From contig OY747705.1 in NCBI GenBank assembly GCA_963556495.2, positions 33,071,798-33,135,797 of the forward strand: a stretch of 64,000 nt of DNA, read 5' to 3'. Below are positions 11,766 to 22,849 of the stretch, one piece after another; within the stretch, counting starts at the first letter, position 1; each line of letters begins with the position of its first letter. Below the pieces are notes generated by a model, which was not told the DNA's origin, did no database searches, and worked only from the letters and a program-made list of their open reading frames with translations. Source of the DNA: Valencia hispanica. Taxonomy: Eukaryota > Chordata > Actinopteri > Cyprinodontiformes > Valenciidae. Both the position numbers and the translations under genes were made by a program.

Positions 11766-12984
11766 ATTTAAAATGAAAACTATGGATCAGAAAGTCTTCC
11801 CCAAAACATACGAAAACACTACAGAGAAACTGATCTGTGAGGCTACCAAGAGGCCGACAACAATACTGAAGGAGAGGCAGACATTTCTACCAAGTACTGC
11901 TCGTGCCGTGACCAAGACGTAGGGCTAAAATCATCCCGACCTTTGCGAGGTAAAGTGGGCAGATATTATCATGTTAAGATGTGGGAGCTAACAGACATAG
12001 AAGACTGAATACTAAAACAAGTTTCAATAGTTCAAATAGGCAAATCCAGAAAGGAAGGCTAAAGAAAAGCAAAAACACTGACAGAGTGTTGAATGCTAAT
12101 TTATTTTTATTGCAGCCACACATCTATATGTTCCTGCTTTAATTTTGATCTGTATGCATTTTTGAGAGACTTTATCTCAGCAACAACAGTGGGATTGCAG
12201 TCCTGCTGGCACCTCTTGCGTAATTTTTACGAACAACAGTATTACTGTGTATCAGATTAGCTAAGGGGATAAATTTGATTGCTGGCAGCATTCATTGCTC
12301 TGTCATCTTATAGCTTTTCCCCCTTGAGGAAGATGTCGCAATTTGTTTTGGAAACTGAAAACGGTTGTTATGTGATTCAAGACTTCTGGTTCAGAGCTCA
12401 AATAGGAAAATCTTTTCAGGTTCCCATCCTATTTCCTTATACTGTCCACAGTATTACTGTTATAAGGAAGCTGGAAAAGGATAACTATGTGGAGCATCTT
12501 CCCAAACATGTCTATGCTTGTAAAAAGATTTGGATGGAGATGTTTTGTGCATGGGATGGAATTTCAATAACTTCTTTTTAACATCTGCAGAGTATGTGAC
12601 ACTTGGCTACTTGTTATTCACAATAAAACCCATCCATGCTCATATATACAGAGCCATCCCAAGCTCTGAAGGGGACGTAAATAGCTTTTGATTTGGTGGT
12701 CCCAATTCCAGGCTCATCACTCACCCCTGAATAGGATCCTAAATAAAGTTGAGGTGCACTGCTACTTGACATGCTATTAGCTGTACCCCCAAAAGCAGAG
12801 ATGACCAAAAGCAGAGGGCCAAGATGGTTTCCACTGTGTGCATCATGCATATTAATGCATATTTGGTGTTTAAATAGGCAGTCGTACTTGTTTTCAGAGG
12901 GGATCTCAAGTAATCACGGACTTTAACTATTCATGGGTAGTTGTGGTTCCTAAACACCTCGAATACAGGAGGTATGCTGTAAAA
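11766..12984. other. Non-coding spacer with one unidentified minus-strand frame
   Basis: No gene is supported. A 78-codon minus-strand open frame at 12614-12850, Ser/Gly-rich with a Trp-Asp-Gly segment, was examined and not recognised. Part of 11766-11935 may be further transposon debris. Confidence 0.35.
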
Positions 12985-13103
12985 TCTATTCTCTGAAAGG
13001 CCTCAGTAGTGGGAGCATTGGGAAAAGAAAGAAACAGCATAGCAGAGACCAAGAAACAGACCAGACAAGTCAGGGATAACGTTGTGGAGACGTTTAAAGC
13101 AGG

Positions 13104-13560
13104 GTTAAGGTCAAGGTCAAATTTATTTGTATCGCACATTTACTTCAGCAAATGCTTCCCAAAGTGCTTCACAAAGCAAAACACAATCAAATTGAACATA
13201 TATACAATAGTAAAATTACATCAGGTAATTAAAAAAGTATTAAAATGACACTTAAAGCAGATAAATGTTTAGTTCAGTCTTGGATAAAAGCCAACTCATA
13301 AAAATATGTTTTTTTTCCAGAATCTTTAAAAAATGTTTCAAAGTTTTAGCAGATCTGATGTTGCAAGGAAAACTATTCCACATAGGACCTGCCACAGAAA
13401 AGCCTGTCACCACGAGACTTAAATTTTGGCCTTGGAATCACTAAAAGATTCTGTGTGCTAGATCTCAGAGTTCTGGTAGGAATATGAGTCAGCAATAATT
13501 CAGACCAATACACCGGCGCAAGGTATGTTAAGGTATAAAACTATACGCAAAGCCCAAGAT
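13104..13560. repeat. Dispersed fish repeat inserted in the Tc1 relic
   Basis: Starts with AAATTTATTTGTATCGCACA and continues 'cccaaagtgcttcacaaagc', a pattern common in many teleost interspersed repeats derived from LINE 3' regions. The later part resembles 'ggacctgccacagaaaagcc'. It interrupts the Tc1 transposase between its N-terminal and central pieces. Confidence 0.5.
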
Positions 13561-13978
13561 TTTGCACAACTGCAACCAAAATATGTTTATCCACTGTTAA
13601 GCAGGGAGGAAAAAAAACAGACAACTGCCTCTGCTAATCATTAAGTCTGTTAAATCACTGTTTCACATAATGCAGTTGCTGTTTCGGCTTCCAAAAAAAG
13701 TATTGACACTCCACTACAAGTATTCGTACTCTGCTCCTTTAAAAGAAAATACATATTTTCACCCTCATACCACCTAAGCCGAAAGGAAGCAGAAGGAAAG
13801 CATTAAATACAGAAGCAGCAAGGCCCATGGTAACTCTGAGGGAGCTGCAGAGATTCATTGCTCAAGTAGGTGAACCTGTTAACAGGACAGCTACTACTTC
13901 TGTACTTGACAAATATATCATTTTGGAAACAGTGGCAATAAGAAAGCAATTGTTGAAAGAAAGTTATAAGTCCCATTT

Positions 13979-16626
13979 CAAATTCAAATTCAATTCAATT
14001 CAAAAATACTTTATTGATCCCAGAGGGAAATTAAGTGTTGGTATAGCTCATATGATCAATTCTTTAAGGAGTTGTTGTAGATAATGATGGCTGTGGGCAG
14101 GAAGGATTTCCTGTAGCGGTCTGTATTGCAGCGAAACTGAAGAAGCCTCCGACTGAAGATGCTCTGTTGTTGTGTGACTGTCTCATGAAGAGGATGCTCA
14201 GGGTTGTCCATAATTTTTTTGATTTTATGAAGAATCCTTCTTTGCATTATCATCTCCAGATTTTCCACAGTTGTCCCAAGAACAGAACCAGCCTTCTTTA
14301 TCAGGTTGTTGAGCCTTTTTAAATCCCTGGCTCTGATGCTGCTACCCCAACAGATGACGGCTGAAGAGATTACACTCTCCACAACAGACTTGTAGAAGAT
14401 CTGCAGCATCTTGCTGCAAACCTTGAAGGACCTAAGCTTCCTCAAGAAGTACAGTCTGCTCTGTCCCTTCTTGTAGACGGCTTCACTGTTGCGCCTCCAG
14501 TCCAGTCTGTTGTCAAGGTGAACTCCGAGGTATTTATACTCCTCAACCACCTCCACTTCTTCTCCCATGATGGAAACAGTGTTTGACTTGTCCCTGTTTC
14601 TTCTGAAATCTACAATCATCTCCTTTGTTTTGTTCACATTCAAGGTGAGACGATTCTTTCCACACCATGTCACAAAGCGGTCCACCAACTCTCTGTATTC
14701 AGCTTCTTGTCCATCTCTGATACACCCGACAATTGTAGAGTCATCTGAGTATTTCTGCAGATGACAGGTCTCTGATTTGTACTGGAAGTCTGAGGTGTAC
14801 AGAGAGAAAAGGAATGGTGAGAGTACGGTCCCCTGTGGTGCTCCTGTGCTGCTGACCACCTGGTTTGACACACAATTCTTCAGTCTCACAAATTGTGGTC
14901 TGTTGGTCAGGTAGTCATTGATCCAGGCAATTGTTGAGGGCTCCACCTGTGTCTTCAGGAGTTTCTGACAAAGCAAATCAGGCTGAATTGTGTTAAATGC
15001 ACTAGAGAAATCAAAGAACATGATCCTCACAGTGCTGCCTGCTTTGTCCAGATGACAGTGGGTTGGTTGAAGTAGGTGGATGATGGCATCTTCAACTCCA
15101 ACTCCACAGCGATAAGCAAACTGCAGTGGGTCCTGATACGTTCTTGTTTGCTTACTCAGGGGTGCCAACAGGAGTCTCTCCAGGACCTTCATGATGTGGG
15201 ATGTCAGGGCAACGGGTCTATAGTCATTGATGACTGATGGGTGAGTTCTTTTGGGTACTGGAACAAGGCAGGATGTCTTCCACAACACTGGAACCTTCTC
15301 CTGAGTTAAGCTAAGGTTGAAGAGGTGCTGCAGAATCCCACAGAGCTGCTCTGCACAGGCCTTCAGGACTCTGGGGCTGACACCATCTGGACCTGCAGCC
15401 TTGTTCCGGTTCAGTTTCTCCAGCTGCCTCTTCACCTGACTTTTGGAGACAGACAAGTGGGAGGGGGAGGCAAAGGGGGTAGCAGCATTTCCTGACTTGA
15501 TTGAAGTCAAACTTGTGGAATTAGAAGAGTCCATGGCTGAGGTGAAGGATAAAACATCCGAGGTGTAACAGGAAAGCTGTTGATCAGAGGATAGTGGGAT
15601 GTCTGTTTGGCTGGGAACAGGAGAGGAGGATGCTGAGGTAGTTCCAGAACTGAACCTGTTGAAGAATATGTTCAGTTCATTGGCTCTGTCCAGACTTCCA
15701 TCTATCCAATCTTTCCTATCCTTAAAACCTGTGATCTTTCTCATTCCTGACCAGACATCTCTGATATTGTTCCTCTGTAGTTTGTTCTCCAGCTTCTTCC
15801 TGTATGCCTCCTTGCTGTCTCTGATCTTGACCTTAAGTTGCTTCTGTATACTCCTCAGTAATTGCCTGTCTCCCTCCCTGAAGGCTCTTTTTTTCTTGTT
15901 TAGCAGCTCCTTCAGGTCACTGGTGATCCAGGGTTTGTTATTAGGGAAGCATCTCACTGTTCTGGTGGGGATGATGTTGTCCACACAGAAGTTTATATAG
16001 TCAGTCACACACTCAGTCATGTCATTGATGTCCTCTCCATGTGCTTGGCAAAGAGTCATCCAGTCAGTGGTTGCAAAACAATCCTGCAGGGCTTCTTCAG
16101 CTTCCTGTGACCATTTTCTCACAGTTCGTTTTGTCACAGGTTGCCTCTGAACAAGTGGTTTATATTCTGAACAGAGAAAAACAAGATTGTGATCTGATTG
16201 TCCCAGAGGAGGTCTTGGTTTGGACGTGTATGAATCCTTTACATTTGCATAAAACAAATCCAAGGTCCTATTTTCTCTTGTAGAGCAGCTGACAAATTGT
16301 TGAAATGTTGGAAGTGTAGTAGAGAGCGAGGCATGATTAAAATCACCAGATATTGCCACAAATGCATTGGGGTGCTGTGTCTGTAGCTTAGCAACAATGG
16401 AACTGATGAGATCACATGCATTGTCGGCAACGGCTGAAGGTGGAATGTAAACAACTGCCAAAATTACATTGGTGAACTCTCTTGGCAAATAATATGGACG
16501 AAAACTCACTGCCAAGAGTTCGAGATCTGGGCTGCAGAGACGACACTTCACAGTAACATGTCCTGGATGACACCATCTGTTATTTACAAGCACTGCTACT
16601 CCACCACCTTTCCTTTTTCTGCTCGT
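13979..16626 (-). mobile_element. LINE copy 1 (L2/CR1/Rex1-type), 5'-truncated
   Basis: A non-LTR retrotransposon on the minus strand. Its 3' end is at the left: short tandem TTCAAAT/TTCAAT units (13979-14004) followed by the complement of CCTCTGGGATCAATAAAGTA, the same 3' end as copy 2. The right edge near 16626 lies inside the endonuclease coding sequence, so it is truncated at the 5' end as expected from incomplete reverse transcription. It landed in an older Tc1 relic. The exact clade (L2, Rex1/Babar or other CR1-group) cannot be fixed by eye. Confidence 0.9.
14056..16593 (-). CDS. LINE endonuclease (partial)-reverse transcriptase ORF
   Basis: An uninterrupted 845-codon frame, a remarkably clean pol ORF. 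It begins inside the apurinic/apyrimidinic-type endonuclease domain: the SGDFNH motif is near residue 85 and QSDHNLVF near residue 133. A linker and the reverse transcriptase follow: a conserved 'NKAAGPDGVSPR' block, FDFSSAFNTIQ (first catalytic Asp) near residue 525, APQGTVLSPFLF, and KYSDDSTIV (catalytic Asp pair) near residue 615, then the thumb/C-terminal region. The frame is also open upstream to the truncation point, and the first codon listed is GTG rather than a true start; the native N-terminus is missing. Copy 2 supplies the equivalent of the missing part. The protein cannot be complete, but the RT domain has no visible lesion. Confidence 0.85.
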   Translation of the reverse strand: MLVNNRWCHPGHVTVKCRLCSPDLELLAVSFRPYYLPREFTNVILAVVYIPPSAVADNACDLISSIVAKLQTQHPNAFVAISGDFNHASLSTTLPTFQQFVSCSTRENRTLDLFYANVKDSYTSKPRPPLGQSDHNLVFLCSEYKPLVQRQPVTKRTVRKWSQEAEEALQDCFATTDWMTLCQAHGEDINDMTECVTDYINFCVDNIIPTRTVRCFPNNKPWITSDLKELLNKKKRAFREGDRQLLRSIQKQLKVKIRDSKEAYRKKLENKLQRNNIRDVWSGMRKITGFKDRKDWIDGSLDRANELNIFFNRFSSGTTSASSSPVPSQTDIPLSSDQQLSCYTSDVLSFTSAMDSSNSTSLTSIKSGNAATPFASPSHLSVSKSQVKRQLEKLNRNKAAGPDGVSPRVLKACAEQLCGILQHLFNLSLTQEKVPVLWKTSCLVPVPKRTHPSVINDYRPVALTSHIMKVLERLLLAPLSKQTRTYQDPLQFAYRCGVGVEDAIIHLLQPTHCHLDKAGSTVRIMFFDFSSAFNTIQPDLLCQKLLKTQVEPSTIAWINDYLTNRPQFVRLKNCVSNQVVSSTGAPQGTVLSPFLFSLYTSDFQYKSETCHLQKYSDDSTIVGCIRDGQEAEYRELVDRFVTWCGKNRLTLNVNKTKEMIVDFRRNRDKSNTVSIMGEEVEVVEEYKYLGVHLDNRLDWRRNSEAVYKKGQSRLYFLRKLRSFKVCSKMLQIFYKSVVESVISSAVICWGSSIRARDLKRLNNLIKKAGSVLGTTVENLEMIMQRRILHKIKKIMDNPEHPLHETVTQQQSIFSRRLLQFRCNTDRYRKSFLPTAIIIYNNSLKN

Positions 16627-16987
16627 CTAAAGTTAAAGTATGTAACAAGTCATGTATGTGTTGATACAGGTAACAAATGGAGGATTTCTAGTCAGATGAG
16701 ACCAAAATGTAACTTTATAGCCTACAAGGAGACTTGCCAAATGACCACGCTTCACATCATGTTAAAAACAGGGCAACCTTAACCAAAACACTGCTGCAAA
16801 AGACTTTAGATGAGGTTGAAGGATCACCTTCCAGCAGGACAACAACCCTAAACATATAGCTAGGGCAGTGGTAAAGATGTGAAAATGACACTCTCCGTCT
16901 AATCTAACTTAACTTGAGCTATTTTGTACAGAGGAATGGACAAAAGAATTACTTTCTCAAGTTAGAATTGGTCTTATGTTTTACAAG

Positions 16988-16992
16988 GAAGC
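16988..16992. repeat. Left 5-bp target-site duplication of the solo LTR
   Basis: GAAGC immediately before the TG terminus; identical to 17825-17829. Confidence 0.8.
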
Positions 16993-17824
16993 TGTCAGGA
17001 GTCTAGGCTTTAGTTTGTGTGGTGGTTTCTCTCGGGTTCACCTTTTCATAGGTTGTCCACCAGAGGGTACAGCGGAGGCACAGGATCAAGCTCTGGTGGG
17101 TTGGGCCCTGCAGTTGAGTTCTTGTACACCTGAAAATAATCAGGACTGCAGGAGGATAAAAGAAGCTCGCAGTCAGTCATTCCCTGCCTGAGTGTTAACC
17201 AGTATAGTAACCCCAAGTCCTCCGAGCTCCTTGAAAGTTTGTTCCAAGCTTTTTGTCTTTTCCAGATTTATCCCCTCGACTCATCCTCAGAAACTCACCT
17301 TTTTCATGCTCCTCGCAGGTTCCTGACTTTTCTGGTTTCCACTCCTGAGATCCTTCCCTCAAGATCTGTATTCACCTTCAAGATTCCTCTCTGTCTTCAA
17401 TCTCCACGACTGGCTCCCGGCTTCTTCAAAGAACCATCATCCTCCTGCCCTGTTTCCATTCACCCACCAGAGGTCAACCTCTCAAGTTCCTTCTTCATCG
17501 TGCCTCCTGTCCGCCCTCCTACGACAACCTGTGAGACAAACTCATTCTTCAATATTTTCTACCAAACATAAACTCACCTTCCAGCTCACACCCAGCCCTC
17601 GGATCACCGTTGCATAACTTCCTGGAAACCCTCCACACTGGCCATCCACAGGCTCCACTCACCCCTCCCTAGCGAACCCATCTTCCCATCAACTGTATAT
17701 ATAAGTATTCTCCTCTTCAAGAACCCAGCTTATATATAACTTACTTTCAATAAACTTTTAAATGTGACTTTGTCTCCTGAGAATTTCGTGCCTGTGGGTC
17801 AGACAGCTTCCTAAAACCATGACA
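16993..17824 (+). mobile_element. Solo LTR, 832 bp, with 5-bp target duplication
   Basis: The block starts TGTCAGGAGTC and ends CCATGACA (TG...CA). It is flanked by the identical pentamer GAAGC at 16988-16992 and 17825-17829, the target-site duplication expected of an LTR retrotransposon. A TATA-like box (tatatataag) lies near 17695 and an AATAAA polyadenylation signal at 17749-17754. No internal gag-pol region is present, so it is most simply a solo LTR left by recombination between two LTRs. Orientation is inferred from the TATA and AATAAA order. Confidence 0.8.
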
Positions 17825-17829
17825 GAAGC
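17825..17829. repeat. Right 5-bp target-site duplication of the solo LTR
   Basis: GAAGC immediately after the CA terminus; identical to 16988-16992. Confidence 0.8.
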
Positions 17830-18194
17830 CTATATTATGTCTAACAATTCAAGTTCTGATCTGGCCCCTGCTGGTTTAAGGACCCTAAACAGAAGTCTAG
17901 TTTGTTTCTGCTTTGGGTAATCTCTGCATTTATGTATAACCTGGGAAATCTTGAACCAGGGTTTTTTTCTTCCTTCCTTTCGGAATCAATCAATGAGCAA
18001 GAAGTGGGAGACACAACAAACAGATTTCCCATAGAGGAAAAGCAGTTATGTGGATCATTTAATGCTCGTTGTGTCCGTTCATCAGCTTTCCTATAGCATG
18101 TTTATGGGTTAACTGGTTCACTGTAATATAAATCTATAGAAGATTTTTGATTCAAATTTGAGAAGGGTGAGACTAGTAATAAAGAATTCTAGAA
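17830..18194. other. Non-coding spacer
   Basis: No recognisable gene or repeat between the solo LTR and LINE copy 2. Confidence 0.4.
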
Positions 18195-21100
18195 TTGCGC
18201 TGCTCTGGGTGGCTGCATGTTGGAGTGGCTCTGTTGGCTACACATAAAGTTTTGGTTTTTTGTACATCGGTTCCTCTTTTTTCCTGAGGAAGATTGCATT
18301 TTTTTTACCTGTATACTTTCTAGTTTTTGGTGCTGTGAAGCTGAAGGGATTTTTGCTGTAAATGTTTCACTTTTTGACAACTTGTTATGATGCGTAACCA
18401 TGGCAACAATGTGGTTAACAGCCGGGAGCAGCTGATTAACATCGCAAAAGCTGAAATAATACCTCAACTGAAGCCACAAATCCCTGATGAGTTGATAAGA
18501 ACGAGACGTGGATGCAGAGCAGGAGCGAAAAGGAGACAGAGAAAGAGGAAGTTCAAGCCACCTCTTCCATCGATCATAATGGGCAACGTAAGATTACTGG
18601 CTAACAAGATGGATGAACTCCAAACCCTTACAAGGACTCAGCCAGAGTACCGGGAATGCAGTGTTATGTGTTTTACGGAGACGTGGCTGCTGGATCATAT
18701 CCCCGACTCCAACGTCTCTCTGCCAGGCTTCCTGACTATACGAGCAGACAGAGATCTGAAAACGAGCAGGAAAAGGAAAGGAGGTGGAGTAGCAGTGCTT
18801 GTCAACAACAGATGGTGTCATCCAGGACATGTTACTGTGAAGTGTCGTCTCTGCAGCCCAGATGTCAAACTCTTGGCAGTAAGTTTTCGTCCATATTATT
18901 TACCAAGAGAGTTCACCAGTGTAATTTTGGCAGTTGTTTACATTCCAGCTTCAGCCGTTGCCGACAATGCATGTGATGTCATCAGTTCTGTTGTTGCTAA
19001 GCTACAGACACAGCACCCCAATGCATTTGTGGCAATATCTGGTGATTTTAATCATGCCACGCTCTCTACTACACTTCCAACATTTCAACAGTTTGTCAGC
19101 TGCTCTACAAGAGAAAACAGGACCTTGGATTTGTTTTATGCAAATGTAAGGATTCATACATGTCCAAACCAAGACCTCCTCTGGGACAATCAGATCACAA
19201 TCTTGTTTTTCTTTTTTTATAGAATATAAACCACTTGTTCAGAGGCAAGCTGTTAAAAAGAAAACTGTGAGAAAATGGTCACAGGAAGCTGAAGAACCCC
19301 GCAGGATTGTTTTGCAACCACAGACTGGATGACTCTTTGCCAAGCACATGGAGAGGACATCAATGCCATGACTGAGTGTGTGACTGACTATATAAAATTC
19401 TGTGTGGACAACATCATCCCCACCAGAACAGTGAGATGCTTCCCTAATAACAAACCCTGGATCACCAGTGACCTGAAGGAGCTGCTAAACAAGAAAAAAA
19501 GAGCCTTCAGGGAGGGAGACAGGGAATTACTGAGGAGTATACAGAAGCAACTTAAGGTCAAGATCAGAGACAGCAAGGAGGCATACAGGAAGAAGCTGGA
19601 GAACAAACTACAGAGGGACAATATCCGAGATGTCTGGTTAGGAATGAGAAAGATCACAGGCTTTAAAGGAAGGATTGGATAGATGGAAGTTTGGACAGTG
19701 CCAATGAACTGAACACATTCTTCAACAGGTTCAGTTCAGGAACTAGCTCAGCATCCTCCTCTCCTGTTCCCAGCCAAACAGACATCCCACTCTCCTCTGA
19801 CCCAGAGCTCTCCTGTCACACCTCGGATGTTTTATCCTTCACCTCAGCCATGGACTCTTCTAATTCCACAAGTTTGACTTCAACCAAGTCAGGAAATGCT
19901 GCTACCCCCTTTGCCTCCCCCTCCCACTTGTCTGTCTCCCAAAGTCAGGTGAAGAGGCAGCTGGAGAAACTGAACCGGAACAAGGCTGCAGGTCCAGATG
20001 GTCTCAGACCCAGAGTCCTGAAGGCCTGTGCAGAGCAGCTCTGTGGGATTCTGCAGCACCTCTTCAACCTTAGCCTAACTCAGGAGAAGGCTCCAGTGTT
20101 GTGGAAGACATCATGCCCTGTTCCAGTATCAAAAAGAACTCACCCATCAGTCATCAATGACTATAGACCCGTTGGCCTGACATCCCACATCATGAACGTC
20201 CTGAAGAGACTCCTGTTGGCACTCCTGAGTAAGCAAACAAGAATGTATCAGGACCCACTGCAGTTTGCTTATCGCTGTGGAGTCGGAGTTGAAGATGCCA
20301 TCCTCCACCTACTTCAACCAACCCACTGTCATCTGGACAAAGCAGGCAGCACTGTGAGGATCATGTTATTTGATTTCTCCAGTGCATTTAACACAATTCA
20401 GCCTGATTTGCTTTGTCTGAAACTCCTGAAGACACAGGTGGAGCCCTCAACAATAGCCTGGATCAATGACTACCTGACCAACAGACCACAATTTGTGAGA
20501 CTGAAGAATTGTGTGTCAAACCAGGTGGTCAGCAGCACACGAGCACCACAGGGGACCGTACTCTCACCATACCTTTTCACTCTGTACACCTCAGACTTCC
20601 AGTACAAATCAGAGACCTGTCATCTGCAGAAATACTCAGATGACTCTGCAATTGTCGGGTGCATCAGAGATGGACAATAAGCTGAATACAGAGAGCTGGT
20701 GGACCGCTTTGTGACATGGTGTGGAAACAATAGTCTCACCTTGAATGTGAACAAAACAAAGGAGATGATTGTAGATTTCAGAAGAAACGGGGATAAGTCA
20801 AACACTGTTTCCATCATGGGAGAAGAAGTGGAGGTGGTTGAGGAGTATAAATACCTCGGAGTTCACCTTGACAACAGACTGGACTGGAGACTGAACAGTG
20901 AAGCCGTCTACAAGAAGGGACAGAGCAGACTGTACTTCTTGAGGAAGCTTAGGTCCTTCAAGGTTTGCAGTAAGATGCTGCATATTTTCTACAAGTCTGT
21001 TGTGGAGAGTGTAATCTCTTCAGCCGTCATCTGTTGGGGTAGCAGCATCAGAGCTAAGGATTTAAATAGGCTAAACAACCTAATAAAGAAGGCTGGTTCT

Positions 21101-21408
21101 GTTCTTGGGACAACTGTGGAAAATCTGGAGATGATAACGCAAAGAAGGATTCTTCATAAAATCAAAAAAATTATGGACAACCCTGAGCATCCTCTTCATG
21201 AGACTGTCATACAACAACAGAGCGTCTTCAGTCGGAGGCTTCTTCAGTTTCGCTGCAATACAGACCGCTACAGGAAATCCTTCCTGCCCACAGCCATCAT
21301 CATCTACAACAACTCCTTAAAGAAATTATTAAATGAGTTATACCAACACTTAATTTCCCTCTGGGATCAATAAAGTATATTTGAATTTGAATTTGAATTG
21401 AATTTGAA
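18195..21408 (+). mobile_element. LINE copy 2, near full length, inverted relative to copy 1
   Basis: The same LINE family as copy 1, on the plus strand. The 5' UTR-like start ('gcgctgctctgggtggctgc', about 18197) precedes the ORF, and the 3' end has TCCCTCTGGGATCAATAAAG followed by tandem TTTGAAT units (about 21379-21408). It is about 3.2 kb and includes the endonuclease region missing from copy 1. The 5' edge is estimated; no target duplication was found. It forms an inverted pair with copy 1 (shared arms about 2.65 kb, spacer about 2.1 kb). Confidence 0.85.
18387..21373 (+). pseudogene. LINE endonuclease-reverse transcriptase, frameshifted
   Basis: Begins ATGATG at 18387. It has a basic N-terminal stretch (RRQRKRKFK), then the full endonuclease: a GNVRLLANKMDEL start, CFTETWL (catalytic Glu) and SGDFNHA. 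The frame then breaks: relative to copy 1 there is a 1-nt deletion near 19146, changes near 19205, a 1-nt deletion near 19295, a 4-nt deletion near 19670, and CAA-TAA replacing CAA-GAA at 20678-20680. The RT motifs FDFSSAFNTIQ and KYSDDSAIVG are still legible. The pieces are open at 18387-19229, 19329-19682, 19691-20680 and 20699-21373. Non-functional. Confidence 0.9.
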
Positions 21409-22849
21409 AGCAAGCCCCAACACATCAACTGTACTTCATTAAAAAAAAATGGAATTCACATCATGTCCAAGTTTGCTCTGGGACATTTTCGGGGGAACAG
21501 GACACAACTGCATCCTTGAAAAGACACTTGTAATGTCATTTACTTGCTTTTATTAGAAGTCAAACATGGGGAAATAAATGGTGTGGGTCAAAACTAACAA
21601 ACCAAAGAGAGTTTCTGTGGAAATGAGGCCCACTAAACCTGAAAACATACATAAGGTTCACAAGCATATTTCACGATTTCACTTTCATTCTTGTCAGGTT
21701 GTACTGAACCAAACCCTTGTACCTTTTTTTGCTCTTGGGAAGCTCTTTTTTTAGCGAGTGCCGAGGGTTGTTAGGTCAAATTGTTTGTTGATCGTGCCCT
21801 CTTGAATCCCACAAGGCTTTGCTGAAGGCCAGAGGTCTCTCAGGTTCAGCAGCTAAAAGTGACCACTCACCAAACCCCCCCTACCAGACCCCAGAAATAC
21901 AACTTGCACAATGTCGATGTTGTTATCGAAGTGGTGTACTGAAAGTGGAGCAGGCATGTTGGACTGGGACTTGCTGGAGCACAGTCTGGCAGTCTTCGCC
22001 CTCAGACCAGAGCAAATAAACGCAGCCAGCTACACAAACAGAACGAATGGGTCAGGGAAAGCCCGCGTGCAACCCGCTACTAAAGAGGGGGCATCTAAGC
22101 ATGGAGGGGTTGTCAGGACTGATATTGCAACAACGTTTTTATAGGAGCTGGTTTCAGATGTGTTGAGATAGGAAAACTGCTCTGTTTAGCCAATAAAAAA
22201 AAATGTCTTATCTAGAATGGATTTAAATCTAACTGTTGTAGGAAATAAACAGGTTACACTACATGCTGCTCTCATGCTAATCATCCGTTACACTGACAAC
22301 CTTCATGAGACACATCTAATCTCGCTTTTATTCTGTTTATATGAACCAAATCAGAATCTGCCGACATGTTATCAGCCTCTCCATGGCATACATCTGTATC
22401 TCCTATTGGTGCATGCCAACACATCTTCTCTTTCCCATCTCCTCGCTCTTATCTGAAGAGGGCATGATATTGCTTTTGTCACACAGACCTTGTGAGGCAC
22501 TACTGGACATTATGTAACCATGTAATTCAATGATTAGCGAGTTATGGCATTGGAATAATACAGTAAAGTTATTTTCCAGATCACGGGTAATGTGCTTTGA
22601 AGAAACGGAGTTGGGCATGCTGCCTGCTCCCATAAAATGACAAAGTGGTTGAGAATAAAGCAACCATAGAAATAAAAATAAGGAAAAGGTGATGTGAGGT
22701 TGTTAGAAACTTATGCAGTTTTTAAGAATGTGTAACATTGAATTTACTGTCAATTTTTTCACTTCGTTATTGTTCTAACTGGATACATGTTCCTTAGCAA
22801 ATTACAGAAAACCACACGCTCTTTATAGCCATCAACAAACTTATAGCTT
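21409..22849. other. Non-coding spacer
   Basis: No exon or clear repeat. Several short frames occur but none resembles a known domain or has supporting splice sites. Confidence 0.4.

Larger units (their letters stand above)
12985..16980 (+). mobile_element. Tc1 relic broken apart by later insertions
   Basis: Pieces of one plus-strand Tc1 transposon, of the same family as the intact copy at 52129-53730, appear in order: N-terminal 'TRQVRDNVVETFKAG' at about 13053-13100; 'ARPMVTLRELQRF' region at 13817-13977; 'DETKM'-equivalent sequence near 16690-16720; 'FQQDNNPKHIARA' at about 16829-16868; and the C-terminal segment to about 16970. Between the pieces lie a dispersed repeat (13104-13560), a poorly identified block (13580-13775) and LINE copy 1 (13979-16626). 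The Tc1 must have inserted first. Confidence 0.75.

Noticed and set aside
15599..16454. Open frames antisense to LINE copy 1
   Set aside because: They are shadows of the long endonuclease-reverse transcriptase frame.
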